Assembly: GCA_902541745.1 (NCBI GenBank)
Contig: CACBRW010000007.1
Span: 1-43,419 of the forward strand
DNA: 43,419 nt
From: an uncultured Pelagibacteraceae bacterium
Lineage (GTDB): Bacteria; Pseudomonadota; Alphaproteobacteria; Pelagibacterales; Pelagibacteraceae
Reading direction: 5' to 3'
Positions 1 through 8,705 of the stretch are shown one piece after another. The position numbers were made by a program, and so were the translations under genes. Under the pieces are notes generated by a model, which worked only from the letters and a program-made list of their open reading frames with translations, was not told the origin of the DNA and made no database searches. The first letter of the stretch is position 1, and the number at the start of each line of letters is the position of its first letter.

Positions 1-279
1 ATTATTACCAACATATTTAAAATTATCTTTAATAAACTTTTGATAATTAATTATAGTTTTTTTTACTTTATTATATTTTTCTAAGTTTATTTTTTGATCA
101 ATTTTTGATTTATTATTAATCAGTTGAGGAGCCATAATTGTTTTTTCAACCTTTAATGAATTACAATTATGACAACTCAAAAGTTTTTTCTTTTTTAATC
201 TTTCATATTCATTTGAGGATGCAAACCAACTATCAAATTTTAAATTACAATCTTTACAAATAAGTTTATATTTAATCAT
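1..279 (-). CDS. DUF1178 family protein (3' end cut by window edge)
   Basis: This is a small protein of unknown function. The visible 93 codons read from an ATG at 279 and run off the left edge without a stop. Two CxxC pairs are visible, CKDC near residue 8 and CHNC near residue 36, which suggests a zinc ribbon. They are followed by the KVEKTIMAP segment typical of DUF1178 proteins and, at the edge, by the start of the family's C-terminal FKYVG block. The gene follows argJ on the same strand after 38 bases and is probably co-transcribed with it. The family is recognised from memory of its motif order; no function is claimed. Confidence 0.7.
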   Translation of the reverse strand, partial: MIKYKLICKDCNLKFDSWFASSNEYERLKKKKLLSCHNCNSLKVEKTIMAPQLINNKSKIDQKINLEKYNKVKKTIINYQKFIKDNFKYVGNN

Positions 280-317
280 AATTCTTAATTAGTGGTTAAA
301 TTTAATTTTTCAATAAG

Positions 318-1617
318 TTAACTTCTGTAATCTGCATTAATTTCAATATATTTTTTCGTAAAGTCCATGGTATAAGCTGTGAAGTTTTTATTTCCTGTAA
401 AAGTTTCAATATTTATTTCTATATTTTCAGACTTCATATAATTTGCTGCTTGTTTTTCATCATAACTTTGATTTAGTTTTCCACCTTCTACAATTGTTAT
501 ATTTCCAAACTTAATTAATAATTTATTTAAATTGATTTTAGGACCAGCTTTACCGATTGCCATTATTACTCGACCCCAATTTGGATCTTCTCCAGCAATT
601 GCAGTTTTCACTAATGGAGAATTTGCAACAGAGAAAGCAATTTTTTTAGCATCTTTCTCGTTTTTACATTTGCTAACATTTATTGTTATGAATTTTGACG
701 CTCCTTCACCATCTGAAACAACTCTTTTAGCCAAATTCAAAAGAACATTATTTAATGCTTTATCAAAATTTTTAATTTTATTTTCATTCACACTTTTTAC
801 TTGAGAATTTTTAACTTTATTAGTTGCAAAAATAGTTGCCATATCATTGGTACTAGTATCTCCATCACAAGAAATAGCATTAAATGTGTTGGTTATATTT
901 TTTTTTAATAGCTTTCCTAAAATATCATTAGATAAAGTTGCATCAGTAAATATATACGCAAGTGTTGTAGCCATATTCGGATGTATCATTCCCGAACCTT
1001 TAGCAATTCCATATATTTTTACTTTTTCACTTCCAACATTACATTCCTCCATAGCTAATTTTGGCTTTGTATCTGTAGTCATGATTGCAAGTGCTGCCTT
1101 CATCCAAATAAATTTATTTTGGGTATAAGTAATTTTTTTTATTAAATTTTGAATATTATTAGAAATTTTTTCATATGGAAAAATTTCTCCAATAGTACCA
1201 GTGCAGCCAAAAATAATATTTTTTGTAGAAATTTTTAGGATTATCCTCATCTTCACCTTGTTTATTATTTAATTGTTTTGCGGTTAAATCTGCTATTTTT
1301 TTTAAACTTTCATACCCTTGCTTTCCAGTGAAAGCATTAGCATTTCTTGTATTTACTAATAGAGAAAATATTTTTTTTGCTTTTTGATTGATATTCCATT
1401 TTATATTTTCGGATACTATTTTTGACTGTGTATAAACAGAAGCATAATTTGCTCCTTCTCTAAAATAAAACATAGTTAAATCATCTCTGATATCTTTATA
1501 TAAATTTGCTGAAACAACTGAAATTGAAAGACCATCTATATGATCAAGGTCTTGAAAATCAATCATTTTAGTATTTTTTGATTGAGATGATAAAAAATTT
1601 GTTAAATTAATTCCCAT
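318..1617 (-). CDS. argJ: ArgJ, glutamate N-acetyltransferase / amino-acid acetyltransferase (one frameshift)
   Basis: ArgJ transfers the acetyl group of N-acetylornithine to glutamate in the cyclic arginine pathway and may also acetylate glutamate from acetyl-CoA. The N-terminal part contains NTRNANAFTGKQG. The C-terminal part contains GCTGTIGE, KGSGMIHPNMATTLAYIFTDA-type autocleavage sequence (nucleophilic Thr after NMA), CDGDTSTND and AGEDPNWGRV. The two parts lie in different frames. Removing one A from the coding-strand A5 run at 1232-1236 joins them into about 432 residues, close to the usual family length. The start is the ATG at 1617. It is divergent from secA, with a 65-base shared upstream region. 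argF and argD lie elsewhere in the window, so arginine genes are present but not in one operon. Confidence 0.85.
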
Positions 1618-1682
1618 ATTGTTTAAATTATTTATTTAATACATATATTAAACAATATAAGTAAAGAATAAATCAAATAGTC

Positions 1683-4251
1683 ATGTTTAACCCATTAAAT
1701 TTAATAACAAAATTTATCAAATCTAGTAATCAAAAAGAACTAAATAAAATTGGTAAAATTGTTGAAAAAATAAACTTACATGAGGAGGATTTTAAAAATT
1801 TAAGTGATGCCGACTTTCCAAAAAAAACAAATGAATTTAGAAATCAAATCAAAAATGGAAAATCTTTAGATGACTTACTTCCTGAAGCTTTTGCTTTAGT
1901 AAGAGAGGCTGCCAAAAGAACAAGAAATGAAAGACATTTTAATGTTCAGCTAATCGGAGGTGTAGCTTTACATCAAGGTAAAATTGCTGAGATGAGGACT
2001 GGAGAAGGAAAAACTTTAACTATAACACTTGCTGCTTATCTAAATGCATTAAGCGAAAAGGGTGTTCATATAGTAACTGTAAATGATTATCTTGCAAAAA
2101 GAGACTCGATTGAAATGGGCCAAATTTATAATTTTCTAGGTCTTACATCAGGGTTTATTAACAACTATCAAGATGACACTGAACGAAAGAAAAATTATAA
2201 TTGTGACATTACTTATGCAACTAATAGTGAATTAGGTTTCGATTACTTAAGAGACAATATGAAATTTTCTGAAGAGCAAATGGTTCAGAGAGATCATAAT
2301 TTTTCTATAGTAGATGAAATAGATTCATGTTTGATTGATGAAGCGAGAACACCTTTGATAATTTCTGGAGCGGCTGAAGATAAAACAGCCCAATATCTAG
2401 CAATTGATAAATTAATAAGAATCTTAAATAATAAAGATTTTGAAATAGACGAAAAAGAAAAGAGTATTTTATTAACAAATGATGGAATTAATAATGTTGA
2501 AAAACTTTTTTCTGACGCTGGAATTCTAAAAAATAATAATTTTTATGATCCAGAAAATTTGCATTTAGTTCACCATGTTAATCAAGCTTTACGAGCAAAT
2601 CATTTATTCGAAAAGGGTAGAGACTATATTGTTAAAGATGGAAGTCTTAAAATCATTGACGAACTTACCGGAAGAATTTTAGAAGGTAGACGTTTTGGAG
2701 ATGGTTTGCATCAAGCGTTAGAAGCTAAAGAAAAAATTCAAGTGCAGGCTGAAAATCAAACCTTAGCTTCAATAACTTATCAAAATTATTTTAAACTTTA
2801 TAAAAAAATATCTGGTTGTACTGGTACCGCTGCAACGGAGTCTGAAGAGTTTTTTGAAATTTACAATCTTCCTGTTGTTGTTATTCCAACAAATAAAGAA
2901 ATGATCCGGAAGGATTTTAACGATTTAATTTTTAGAACAGAAAAAGAAAAGAATAATGCCATTATAGAAAAAATAATTGAAAGAAACAAATTAGGTCAGC
3001 CTATTTTAGTATTTACTTCGAGTATCAATAAATCTGAAGTTTATTCAAATTTATTAAATCAAAAAAAAATTAAACATGAGGTGTTAAATGCAAAAAATCA
3101 TGAAAATGAGGCGGAGATAATTGCAAATGCTGGAAAAGAAAATTCATTAATTATTACAACAAGTATTTCAGGAAGAGGTGTTGATATTCAACTTGGTGGT
3201 AAGAAAGGTTCTATGCCAGAAGACCAACTTAAAATAAATAAAGATAATATTAAGTCTTTAGGGGGTTTATTTGTTATTGGTACAGAAAGAATGGAATCTA
3301 GAAGGGTCGATAATCAGGCTAGAGGTAGATCTGGAAGACAAGGAGATGAGGGTAGCTCTGTATTTTACGTCAGTCTAGAGGATGATTTAATGAGAATTTT
3401 TGGATCGGAGTCGATGAATACTATGCTCGAAAAAACTTGGACTTAAAGACGGTGAAAGTATTGATCATCCATGGATTAATAAAGCATTAGAGAGAGCGCA
3501 GCAAAAAGTAGAGGCTAGAAATTTTGACATAAGAAAAACACTTATCAAATTTGACAATGTTCTTAATGATCAAAGGCATGTTGTGTTTTCTCAAAGGAAA
3601 AATGCGATGAATAGTGAAAATATCTTTGATTATTCAGATGAATTTTTAAAAGAGATATCTGATAATTTAATTAGGTTAAAAATTTCAAATTTATCCAATC
3701 CTAAAAGTAATGAATTTAATAATAAAACTAAGCAAATAGTTGGGAAAAGCTTTGAAGAAACTGAATTTAAGGATTTAATTGAAGCACAAGATAAAGATTT
3801 CAGAGAAAAGATTTCTAATAAATTTCAAGAAACTAGAAATGAACGGATTAAACTTCTTGGTGAGGACCATGCAAAAGAAATTGAAAAAAAGAATTTTTCT
3901 GCAATCGATTGATTTAAATTGGAAATCACATATCCAATATTTAGAGCAATTAAGACAAGTTATAGGGTTAAGATCTTATGGTCAGAGAGATCCATTAGTT
4001 GAATATAAGAAAGAGGCTTTTGAATTATTTTCAAATCTTTTAGAAAAATTAAAATTAGATTATGTAACTATTTTAATGAACTTAAAGGTAGTAATGGAGC
4101 CAAATAACGAAGAAAAAAATTCTAAAAAAAATAAATCCATCTGACAATCCAAAATGTTTATTGTTAATAAAAAAAAAATCAAAAAATTTCTAGAAACGAT
4201 AGATGTGAGGCTACAGGAAAAAAATTTAAAAACTGTTGTGGAGCTTTATAG
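1683..4251 (+). CDS. secA: SecA preprotein translocase ATPase (four frameshifts)
   Basis: SecA is the motor that pushes unfolded preproteins through SecYEG. Walker A ([10 protein letters not shown], about residue 105), the DEAD-like box [36 protein letters not shown] and the RGRSGRQGD motif VI are all visible in the first 587 codons. The scaffold segment ([24 protein letters not shown]) and a C-terminal SEC-C-like zinc tail lie in other frames. One extra A in each of four A-runs (3430-3435, 3884-3890, 4124-4131, and 4169-4178 or 4181-4186) accounts for all breaks. The corrected protein is about 854 residues. The tail reads [20 protein letters not shown], which has only one Cys where CxC is usual. 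It converges on accA with a 3-base gap. Confidence 0.9.
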
Positions 4252-4254
4252 AAT

Positions 4255-5349
4255 TTAAATTAGTAAAAAGATTGAAGAAAGTAAAATTAATCCACCAATA
4301 ATCGCTAGTAATATTTTTTTTGATTTAAAAATTTGATCTAAATTATTTTTCTTAATTGTTAATGTACTTGGATCGTCAGTACTAGTTATAAAACCATCAT
4401 TCCTTCCAATTTTTAGAAATTTATTTTTTCTCTCAGTCATTATTTCTTCTGAGGATAATTCGTCAAAATAATTTAAATTTTTTGTTAAAGTTTGTTTAAC
4501 ATTATTTAATATTATATCTCTATCTCTGTGGGCACCACCTAATGGTTCGTCAATTATTTCATCAATAACTTTTAAATCAAGTAAATCTTTAGCTGAAAGC
4601 TTCATAGCTTTCGCAGCATCTAGCATTTTTTTTGGATCTCTCCATAGAATAGTCGCACATCCCTCAGGAGATATTACTGAATAAATTGCATTTTGTAACA
4701 TTAGGACTTTATTTGATGAAGCTAATGCAATTGCTCCGCCAGAACCACCCTCGCCTATAATTATTGCAATTGTTGGAACTTTAAGCTCCATACAGCATTC
4801 AATTGATTTTGCAATTGCTTCGGCTTGTCCTCTCTCTTCTGCTCCTACACCTGGATATGCTCCTGGAGTATCAATAAAAGAAATTATGGGAATATTGAAT
4901 TTGTTTGCTAAGTTCATTAATCTTATTGTTTTTCTATAACCCTCTGGTCTCATCATCCCAAAATTTCTCTCAATCCTACTATCTAAATCTTCTCCTTTTT
5001 CTTGACCTATTACTAAAACAGATTTTCCATTGAACTTTGCAAATCCAGTTAATACTGATTTATCCTCTCCATAATATCTATCCCCAGATAATGAAATAAA
5101 ATCTTCAAACAAATTATCAATAAAAAATTTTGCTTTAGGCCTATCTTCATGACGAGCAACCATAGTAGTCTGCCAAGGATCTAGATTAGAATAAATATTT
5201 TTTAATTTTTCATCTATTTCTGATTGAGTGCTTGAAATTTTTTGAGTATCGACTTCTGATAATCCCTCTTGATTGTAAGGATCTTTCAGTTTTTCTAGTT
5301 CGTTTTCTAGATCTTTAATTTCTGTTTCAAAATTTAGATAATTTTTCAT
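4255..5349 (-). CDS. accA: AccA, acetyl-CoA carboxylase carboxyltransferase subunit alpha
   Basis: With AccD this subunit transfers carboxyl from carboxybiotin to acetyl-CoA, making malonyl-CoA for fatty-acid synthesis. Visible family landmarks are RHEDRPKAKFFIDNLF, GDRYYGED, the long block RIERNFGMMRPEGYRK, DTPGAYPGVGAEERGQ and GEGGSGGAIALA. The protein has 364 residues, about 45 more than E. coli AccA. The extra C-terminus ends in a strongly hydrophobic stretch (about residues 346-364) preceded by lysines, which looks like a single membrane anchor. accD is present separately at 26757. The gene is divergent from the glycine-riboswitch/glcB unit. Confidence 0.93.
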   Translation of the reverse strand: MKNYLNFETEIKDLENELEKLKDPYNQEGLSEVDTQKISSTQSEIDEKLKNIYSNLDPWQTTMVARHEDRPKAKFFIDNLFEDFISLSGDRYYGEDKSVLTGFAKFNGKSVLVIGQEKGEDLDSRIERNFGMMRPEGYRKTIRLMNLANKFNIPIISFIDTPGAYPGVGAEERGQAEAIAKSIECCMELKVPTIAIIIGEGGSGGAIALASSNKVLMLQNAIYSVISPEGCATILWRDPKKMLDAAKAMKLSAKDLLDLKVIDEIIDEPLGGAHRDRDIILNNVKQTLTKNLNYFDELSSEEIMTERKNKFLKIGRNDGFITSTDDPSTLTIKKNNLDQIFKSKKILLAIIGGLILLSSIFLLI

Positions 5350-5425
5350 ATTTTATTTATAGCGGATGTTAAAAATACAAAAAAAGGCAATAAAATGATA
5401 TTAAATAAGGTGTAATTCTTATTAA

Positions 5426-5454
5426 TTGACTTAAATCATTTAACAGATACAAAT
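5426..5454 (+). promoter_or_regulatory. Putative sigma-70 promoter of the glycine riboswitch and glcB
   Basis: A TTGACT hexamer at 5426-5431 is followed after 16 bases by TACAAA at 5448-5453. The predicted start site, near 5460, coincides with the first base of the first glycine aptamer. This is a positional inference from hexamer similarity and was not tested. Confidence 0.4.
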
Positions 5455-5459
5455 TCATT

Positions 5460-5602
5460 ATCGGGAGAGACTATTTATAGCGCCGAAGGAGCAACCACCC
5501 CGGAAACTCTCAGGCAAAAGGACCGATTAAAGCATAACACTCTGGAAAGAGATTGATTTCCGCCGAAGGAGTAAAGCTCTCAGGCAAAAATACAGATGGG
5601 GT
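5460..5602 (+). promoter_or_regulatory. Tandem glycine riboswitch
   Basis: Two consecutive glycine aptamers lie in the leader of glcB. Each has the conserved core GCCGAAGGAG followed by CTCTCAGGCAAAA (first near 5482-5519, second near 5562-5590). The first aptamer is closed by an ATCGG/CCGAT pairing at 5460 and 5527, and the second begins about ten bases later. Glycine riboswitches bind glycine cooperatively. In SAR11, glycine control of malate synthase has been reported and tied to glycine use for growth. No separate terminator hairpin is evident between the second aptamer and the ATG at 5618, so control could be at ribosome access. Confidence 0.93.
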
Positions 5603-5617
5603 ACGAAATTAAGTGCT

Positions 5618-7792
5618 ATGCAAGAAAAGTATATTAAAATTAACAATCTTCAAGTATCAGAAAAGCTATTAAACTTTGTAAATGATGAATTATTAAAAAA
5701 TACAAATGTATCTTCAGAGAATTTTTGGTCAGGTCTAGAAAAAACACTCGATGAGCTTGCACCAAAAAATAAAGAATTAATTAAATTAAGGGAAGATTTA
5801 CAGAAGAAAATAGATGATTGGCACATCAAAAATAAAAGTAAAGAATTTAATTTAGATGAATACAAAAAATTTTTATTAGAAATTGGTTATTTAAAAAATG
5901 AAGGACCTGATTTTGAAATAGAAACTGAAAATGTTGATGAAGAAATTGCAAGTATAGCCGGACCTCAGCTAGTTGTACCTGTCATGAATGCGAGGTATGC
6001 ATTAAATGCTGCTAATGCAAGATGGATGAGCTTATATGATAGTCTTTATGGTACAGATGTAATTGAACAGTCTGAAGACAGCGTATCTGAACGGTATGAC
6101 CCTTTAAGAGGTGAAATGGTTATAAAATATGGAAGAGATTTTTTAGATAAATACTTTCCACTAGCGGGATTAAGTTGGAATAAAATTACAAGTTTTGCTG
6201 TAAAATATGGGAAATTAAAAGTTTTAAAAGGTGCTGATATTTTTGATTTGGAGGACGAAAATAAATTTGTTGGGCACCGAGGCGAAAGCGATAATCCGTC
6301 TGCAATTATTCTAAAGAATAATAATTTACATATTGAAATTCTAAAAGACTCAAGAGCTTTTGCTGCTCAACAAGATCATGCAGGTATAAGTGATATTATA
6401 CTAGAATCTGCAGTGTCAACAATTTGTGATAACGAAGATAGTGTAGCAGCCGTTGACTCAGAGGATAAAATTATTTGTTATCGAAATTGGCTAGGTCTAA
6501 TGAAAGGAGACCTTAAGTCAAAATTTGAAAAAGAAGGAAAATTGTTTGAGAGAAAATTAAATCCACACAGAAGCTATATCTCAAAAGATGGGAAAGGTTT
6601 AAAGTTACATGGTAGGAGCCTTTTGCTTGTAAGAAACGTTGGTCATCTTATGAAAAACCCTTCGATTTTATTGAGTGATGGAAGTGAAATACCTGAGGGT
6701 ATTATGGATGCATTTATAACTACAGCAGCAGCACTACATGATATCAAAAATAAAAATAATTCAAGAACCGGATCAGTTTATATTGTAAAACCTAAAATGC
6801 ATGGTCCAGACGAGACAGCATTTACAGATTTAATTTTTTCTAAAGTTGAGGAAGTTTTAAATTTACCTAAGTACACTTGTAAGATTGGTATTATGGATGA
6901 AGAGAGAAGAACATCAGCAAATTTAAAAGAATGTATTAGAAGTCTTAAAAATAGAGTTTTTTTTATTAATACTGGATTCTTAGATAGAACTGGAGATGAA
7001 ATGCATACATCAATGGAAGCCGGTCCTATGATTAAAAAAGGTGATATGAAATTGTCTAAATGGATTAATGCCTACGAAAATAACAATGTTGATATTGGTT
7101 TAAGTTGTGGGTTTTCTGGTAAAGCTCAAATTGGAAAAGGAATGTGGGCAATGCCAGACAAAATGAAAGATATGATGGAGCAAAAAACAGGACACTTAAA
7201 AGCAGGTGCAAACTGTGCATGGGTTCCTTCTCCAACAGCAGCTGCATTACATGCTTTACATTATCATGAAATAAATATTTTTAACGAACAAAAAAAATTA
7301 ATTGATAGAGAACCAGCTAAGCTTGATGATCTCTTAACCATCCCAATAGCAGATAGACCTAATTGGTCTGTAGAAGATATAAATAAAGAAATTTCCAATT
7401 CTGCACAAACTTTATTAGGGTATGTTGTGAGATGGGTCGATCAGGGTGTAGGTTGTTCTAAAGTGCCAGATATTAACAACATAGGTTTGATGGAAGACAG
7501 GGCCACTCTTAGAATTTCATCTCAGCATATAGCAAACTGGATACATCATGGTATTACAACCAAAATACAAGTAACTGAAATAATGAAAGAGATGGCAAAA
7601 ATAGTAGACGACCAGAACAAAAATGATCCACTATATGTTAAAATGAGCAGTGATTATGAAAACTCTATAGCATTTCAAACTGCGTGTGATTTAGTGTTTA
7701 AAGGTAAGGAACAACCTTCAGGTTATACTGAACCATTACTTCATTTAAATAGATTGAAAAAAAAATCTAATCTGAATTCGAAACCAAATTAG
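5618..7792 (+). CDS. glcB: Malate synthase G
   Basis: The enzyme condenses glyoxylate with acetyl-CoA to give malate, the second step of the glyoxylate shunt. The 724-residue length matches the monomeric G form. Visible landmarks include GPQLVVPVMNARYALNAANARW near residue 115, GRSLLLVRNVGHLM, MHGPDETAFT, the active-site block GIMDEERRTSANLKECI with the catalytic Arg, TGDEMHTSMEAGPM and GANCAWVPSPTAAALHALHYH. The ATG lies 15 bases after the glycine riboswitch. The 3' end overlaps the convergent recR by 26 bases. Control by glycine suggests that glycine-derived glyoxylate is channelled into central metabolism. Confidence 0.97.
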   Translation: MQEKYIKINNLQVSEKLLNFVNDELLKNTNVSSENFWSGLEKTLDELAPKNKELIKLREDLQKKIDDWHIKNKSKEFNLDEYKKFLLEIGYLKNEGPDFEIETENVDEEIASIAGPQLVVPVMNARYALNAANARWMSLYDSLYGTDVIEQSEDSVSERYDPLRGEMVIKYGRDFLDKYFPLAGLSWNKITSFAVKYGKLKVLKGADIFDLEDENKFVGHRGESDNPSAIILKNNNLHIEILKDSRAFAAQQDHAGISDIILESAVSTICDNEDSVAAVDSEDKIICYRNWLGLMKGDLKSKFEKEGKLFERKLNPHRSYISKDGKGLKLHGRSLLLVRNVGHLMKNPSILLSDGSEIPEGIMDAFITTAAALHDIKNKNNSRTGSVYIVKPKMHGPDETAFTDLIFSKVEEVLNLPKYTCKIGIMDEERRTSANLKECIRSLKNRVFFINTGFLDRTGDEMHTSMEAGPMIKKGDMKLSKWINAYENNNVDIGLSCGFSGKAQIGKGMWAMPDKMKDMMEQKTGHLKAGANCAWVPSPTAAALHALHYHEINIFNEQKKLIDREPAKLDDLLTIPIADRPNWSVEDINKEISNSAQTLLGYVVRWVDQGVGCSKVPDINNIGLMEDRATLRISSQHIANWIHHGITTKIQVTEIMKEMAKIVDDQNKNDPLYVKMSSDYENSIAFQTACDLVFKGKEQPSGYTEPLLHLNRLKKKSNLNSKPN

Positions 7793-8384
7793 ACCTATTT
7801 TTAAAAGCAGAAAATAAAGTTCCATCATCTAAACTTTCAATTTCTCCACCTACAGGTAATCCTTGTGCTAATTTGGTGATCTTAACATTCAAGTTTTTTA
7901 AACTATCTTGAATATAATATGCAGTTGTTTGACCTTCAACAGTTGCACTAGTTGCGAGTATGACTTCTTCTATCTTGTCTTTTTTAACTCTTTGCACTAA
8001 AGAACTAATTAATAAATTCTCTTTTTTTTGTCCAACTGATGAAATAGTGCCTCCTAAAATGTGAAAATAACCTTTATATATATTTGAACTTTCTATACTC
8101 CACTGGTCAGATATATTTTCTACTACACAAATTTTTTCATATTTTTTATCTAAAATTTTACAATTTTCATAATCACACTCTATTGAAATAGATTTTAGAG
8201 CCCCACAAATTTTGCATCTAGAAATATTTTTATAAACATCCGCTAATGATTTTGCTAAAGGTTTTGCTAATTCATCTCTGTTATTAATTAACTTTAATAC
8301 AATCCGCTTTGCTGATTTAGGACCCAAGCCAGGCAATTTTGAAATCAGTTTAATTAAATCATCTATCTCATTACCATTTTCCAT
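7767..8384 (-). CDS. recR: RecR recombination mediator
   Basis: RecR acts with RecF and RecO to load RecA on SSB-coated gaps. The 205-residue protein has the N-terminal helix-hairpin-helix LPGLGPKSAKRIVL. This is followed by a zinc-finger region (CKIC...CDYENC) and a Toprim domain with VVEN, YFHILGGTISSVGQ, ILATSATVEGQTTAYYI and the C-terminal RLAQGLPVGGEIESLDDGT-like block (here KLAQGLPVGGEI). It lies 3 bases after ybaB on the same strand, in the common order dnaX-ybaB-recR. The 3' end overlaps glcB. Confidence 0.95.
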   Translation of the reverse strand: MENGNEIDDLIKLISKLPGLGPKSAKRIVLKLINNRDELAKPLAKSLADVYKNISRCKICGALKSISIECDYENCKILDKKYEKICVVENISDQWSIESSNIYKGYFHILGGTISSVGQKKENLLISSLVQRVKKDKIEEVILATSATVEGQTTAYYIQDSLKNLNVKITKLAQGLPVGGEIESLDDGTLFSAFKNRSNLVSNSD

Positions 8385-8387
8385 ATT

Positions 8388-8705
8388 TTATAAGGGCCAT
8401 TTGAAACCTGGAATTCCAAACCCACCTGTTGCTTTTGAAATTTCCTCAGTTGTTTTTGATTTAAGTTGAGATTTGGCACTATTATGTGCTGCAACAATTA
8501 GATCTTCAATTATGGTTTTGTCTTCTTTCATAATTTCATCAGATAACTTTATTGTTTGCATCTCTCCCTCTCCATCTAAAGTTATCTTTACAGAATTTGA
8601 ACCCGAAACTCCTTCAACTCTAATTTCCTTAATCTTTTGTTGGCTTTCTTTCATTTTGGCCTCAAGTTCTTTTGCTTTATCTAAAATTTTACTAAAATCA
8701 GTCAT
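8388..8705 (-). CDS. YbaB/EbfC family nucleoid-associated protein
   Basis: This is a small dimeric DNA-binding protein of the YbaB/EbfC family. Its N-terminal helical segment (about residues 1-30) resembles KAKELEAKMKESQQKI. The core VEGVSGSNSVKITLDGEGEMQTIKLSDE follows, and the Gly/Pro-rich tail TGGFGIPGFKWP is typical. The ATG at 8705 (MTDFSK) overlaps the end of dnaX by eight bases, which implies translational coupling. An upstream ATG at 8717 would lie further inside dnaX and is less likely. It sits between dnaX and recR, as in most proteobacteria. Confidence 0.93.
   Translation of the reverse strand: MTDFSKILDKAKELEAKMKESQQKIKEIRVEGVSGSNSVKITLDGEGEMQTIKLSDEIMKEDKTIIEDLIVAAHNSAKSQLKSKTTEEISKATGGFGIPGFKWPL

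Noticed and set aside
532-1128. Two open frames on the plus strand within argJ
   Set aside because: They are antisense to clear ArgJ motifs and have low-complexity Phe/Ser/Leu composition typical of antisense reading in AT-rich DNA.
5650-5865. 71-codon open frame on the minus strand after the glycine riboswitch
   Set aside because: It is antisense to the malate synthase N-terminus, with Ser/Phe-rich shadow composition.
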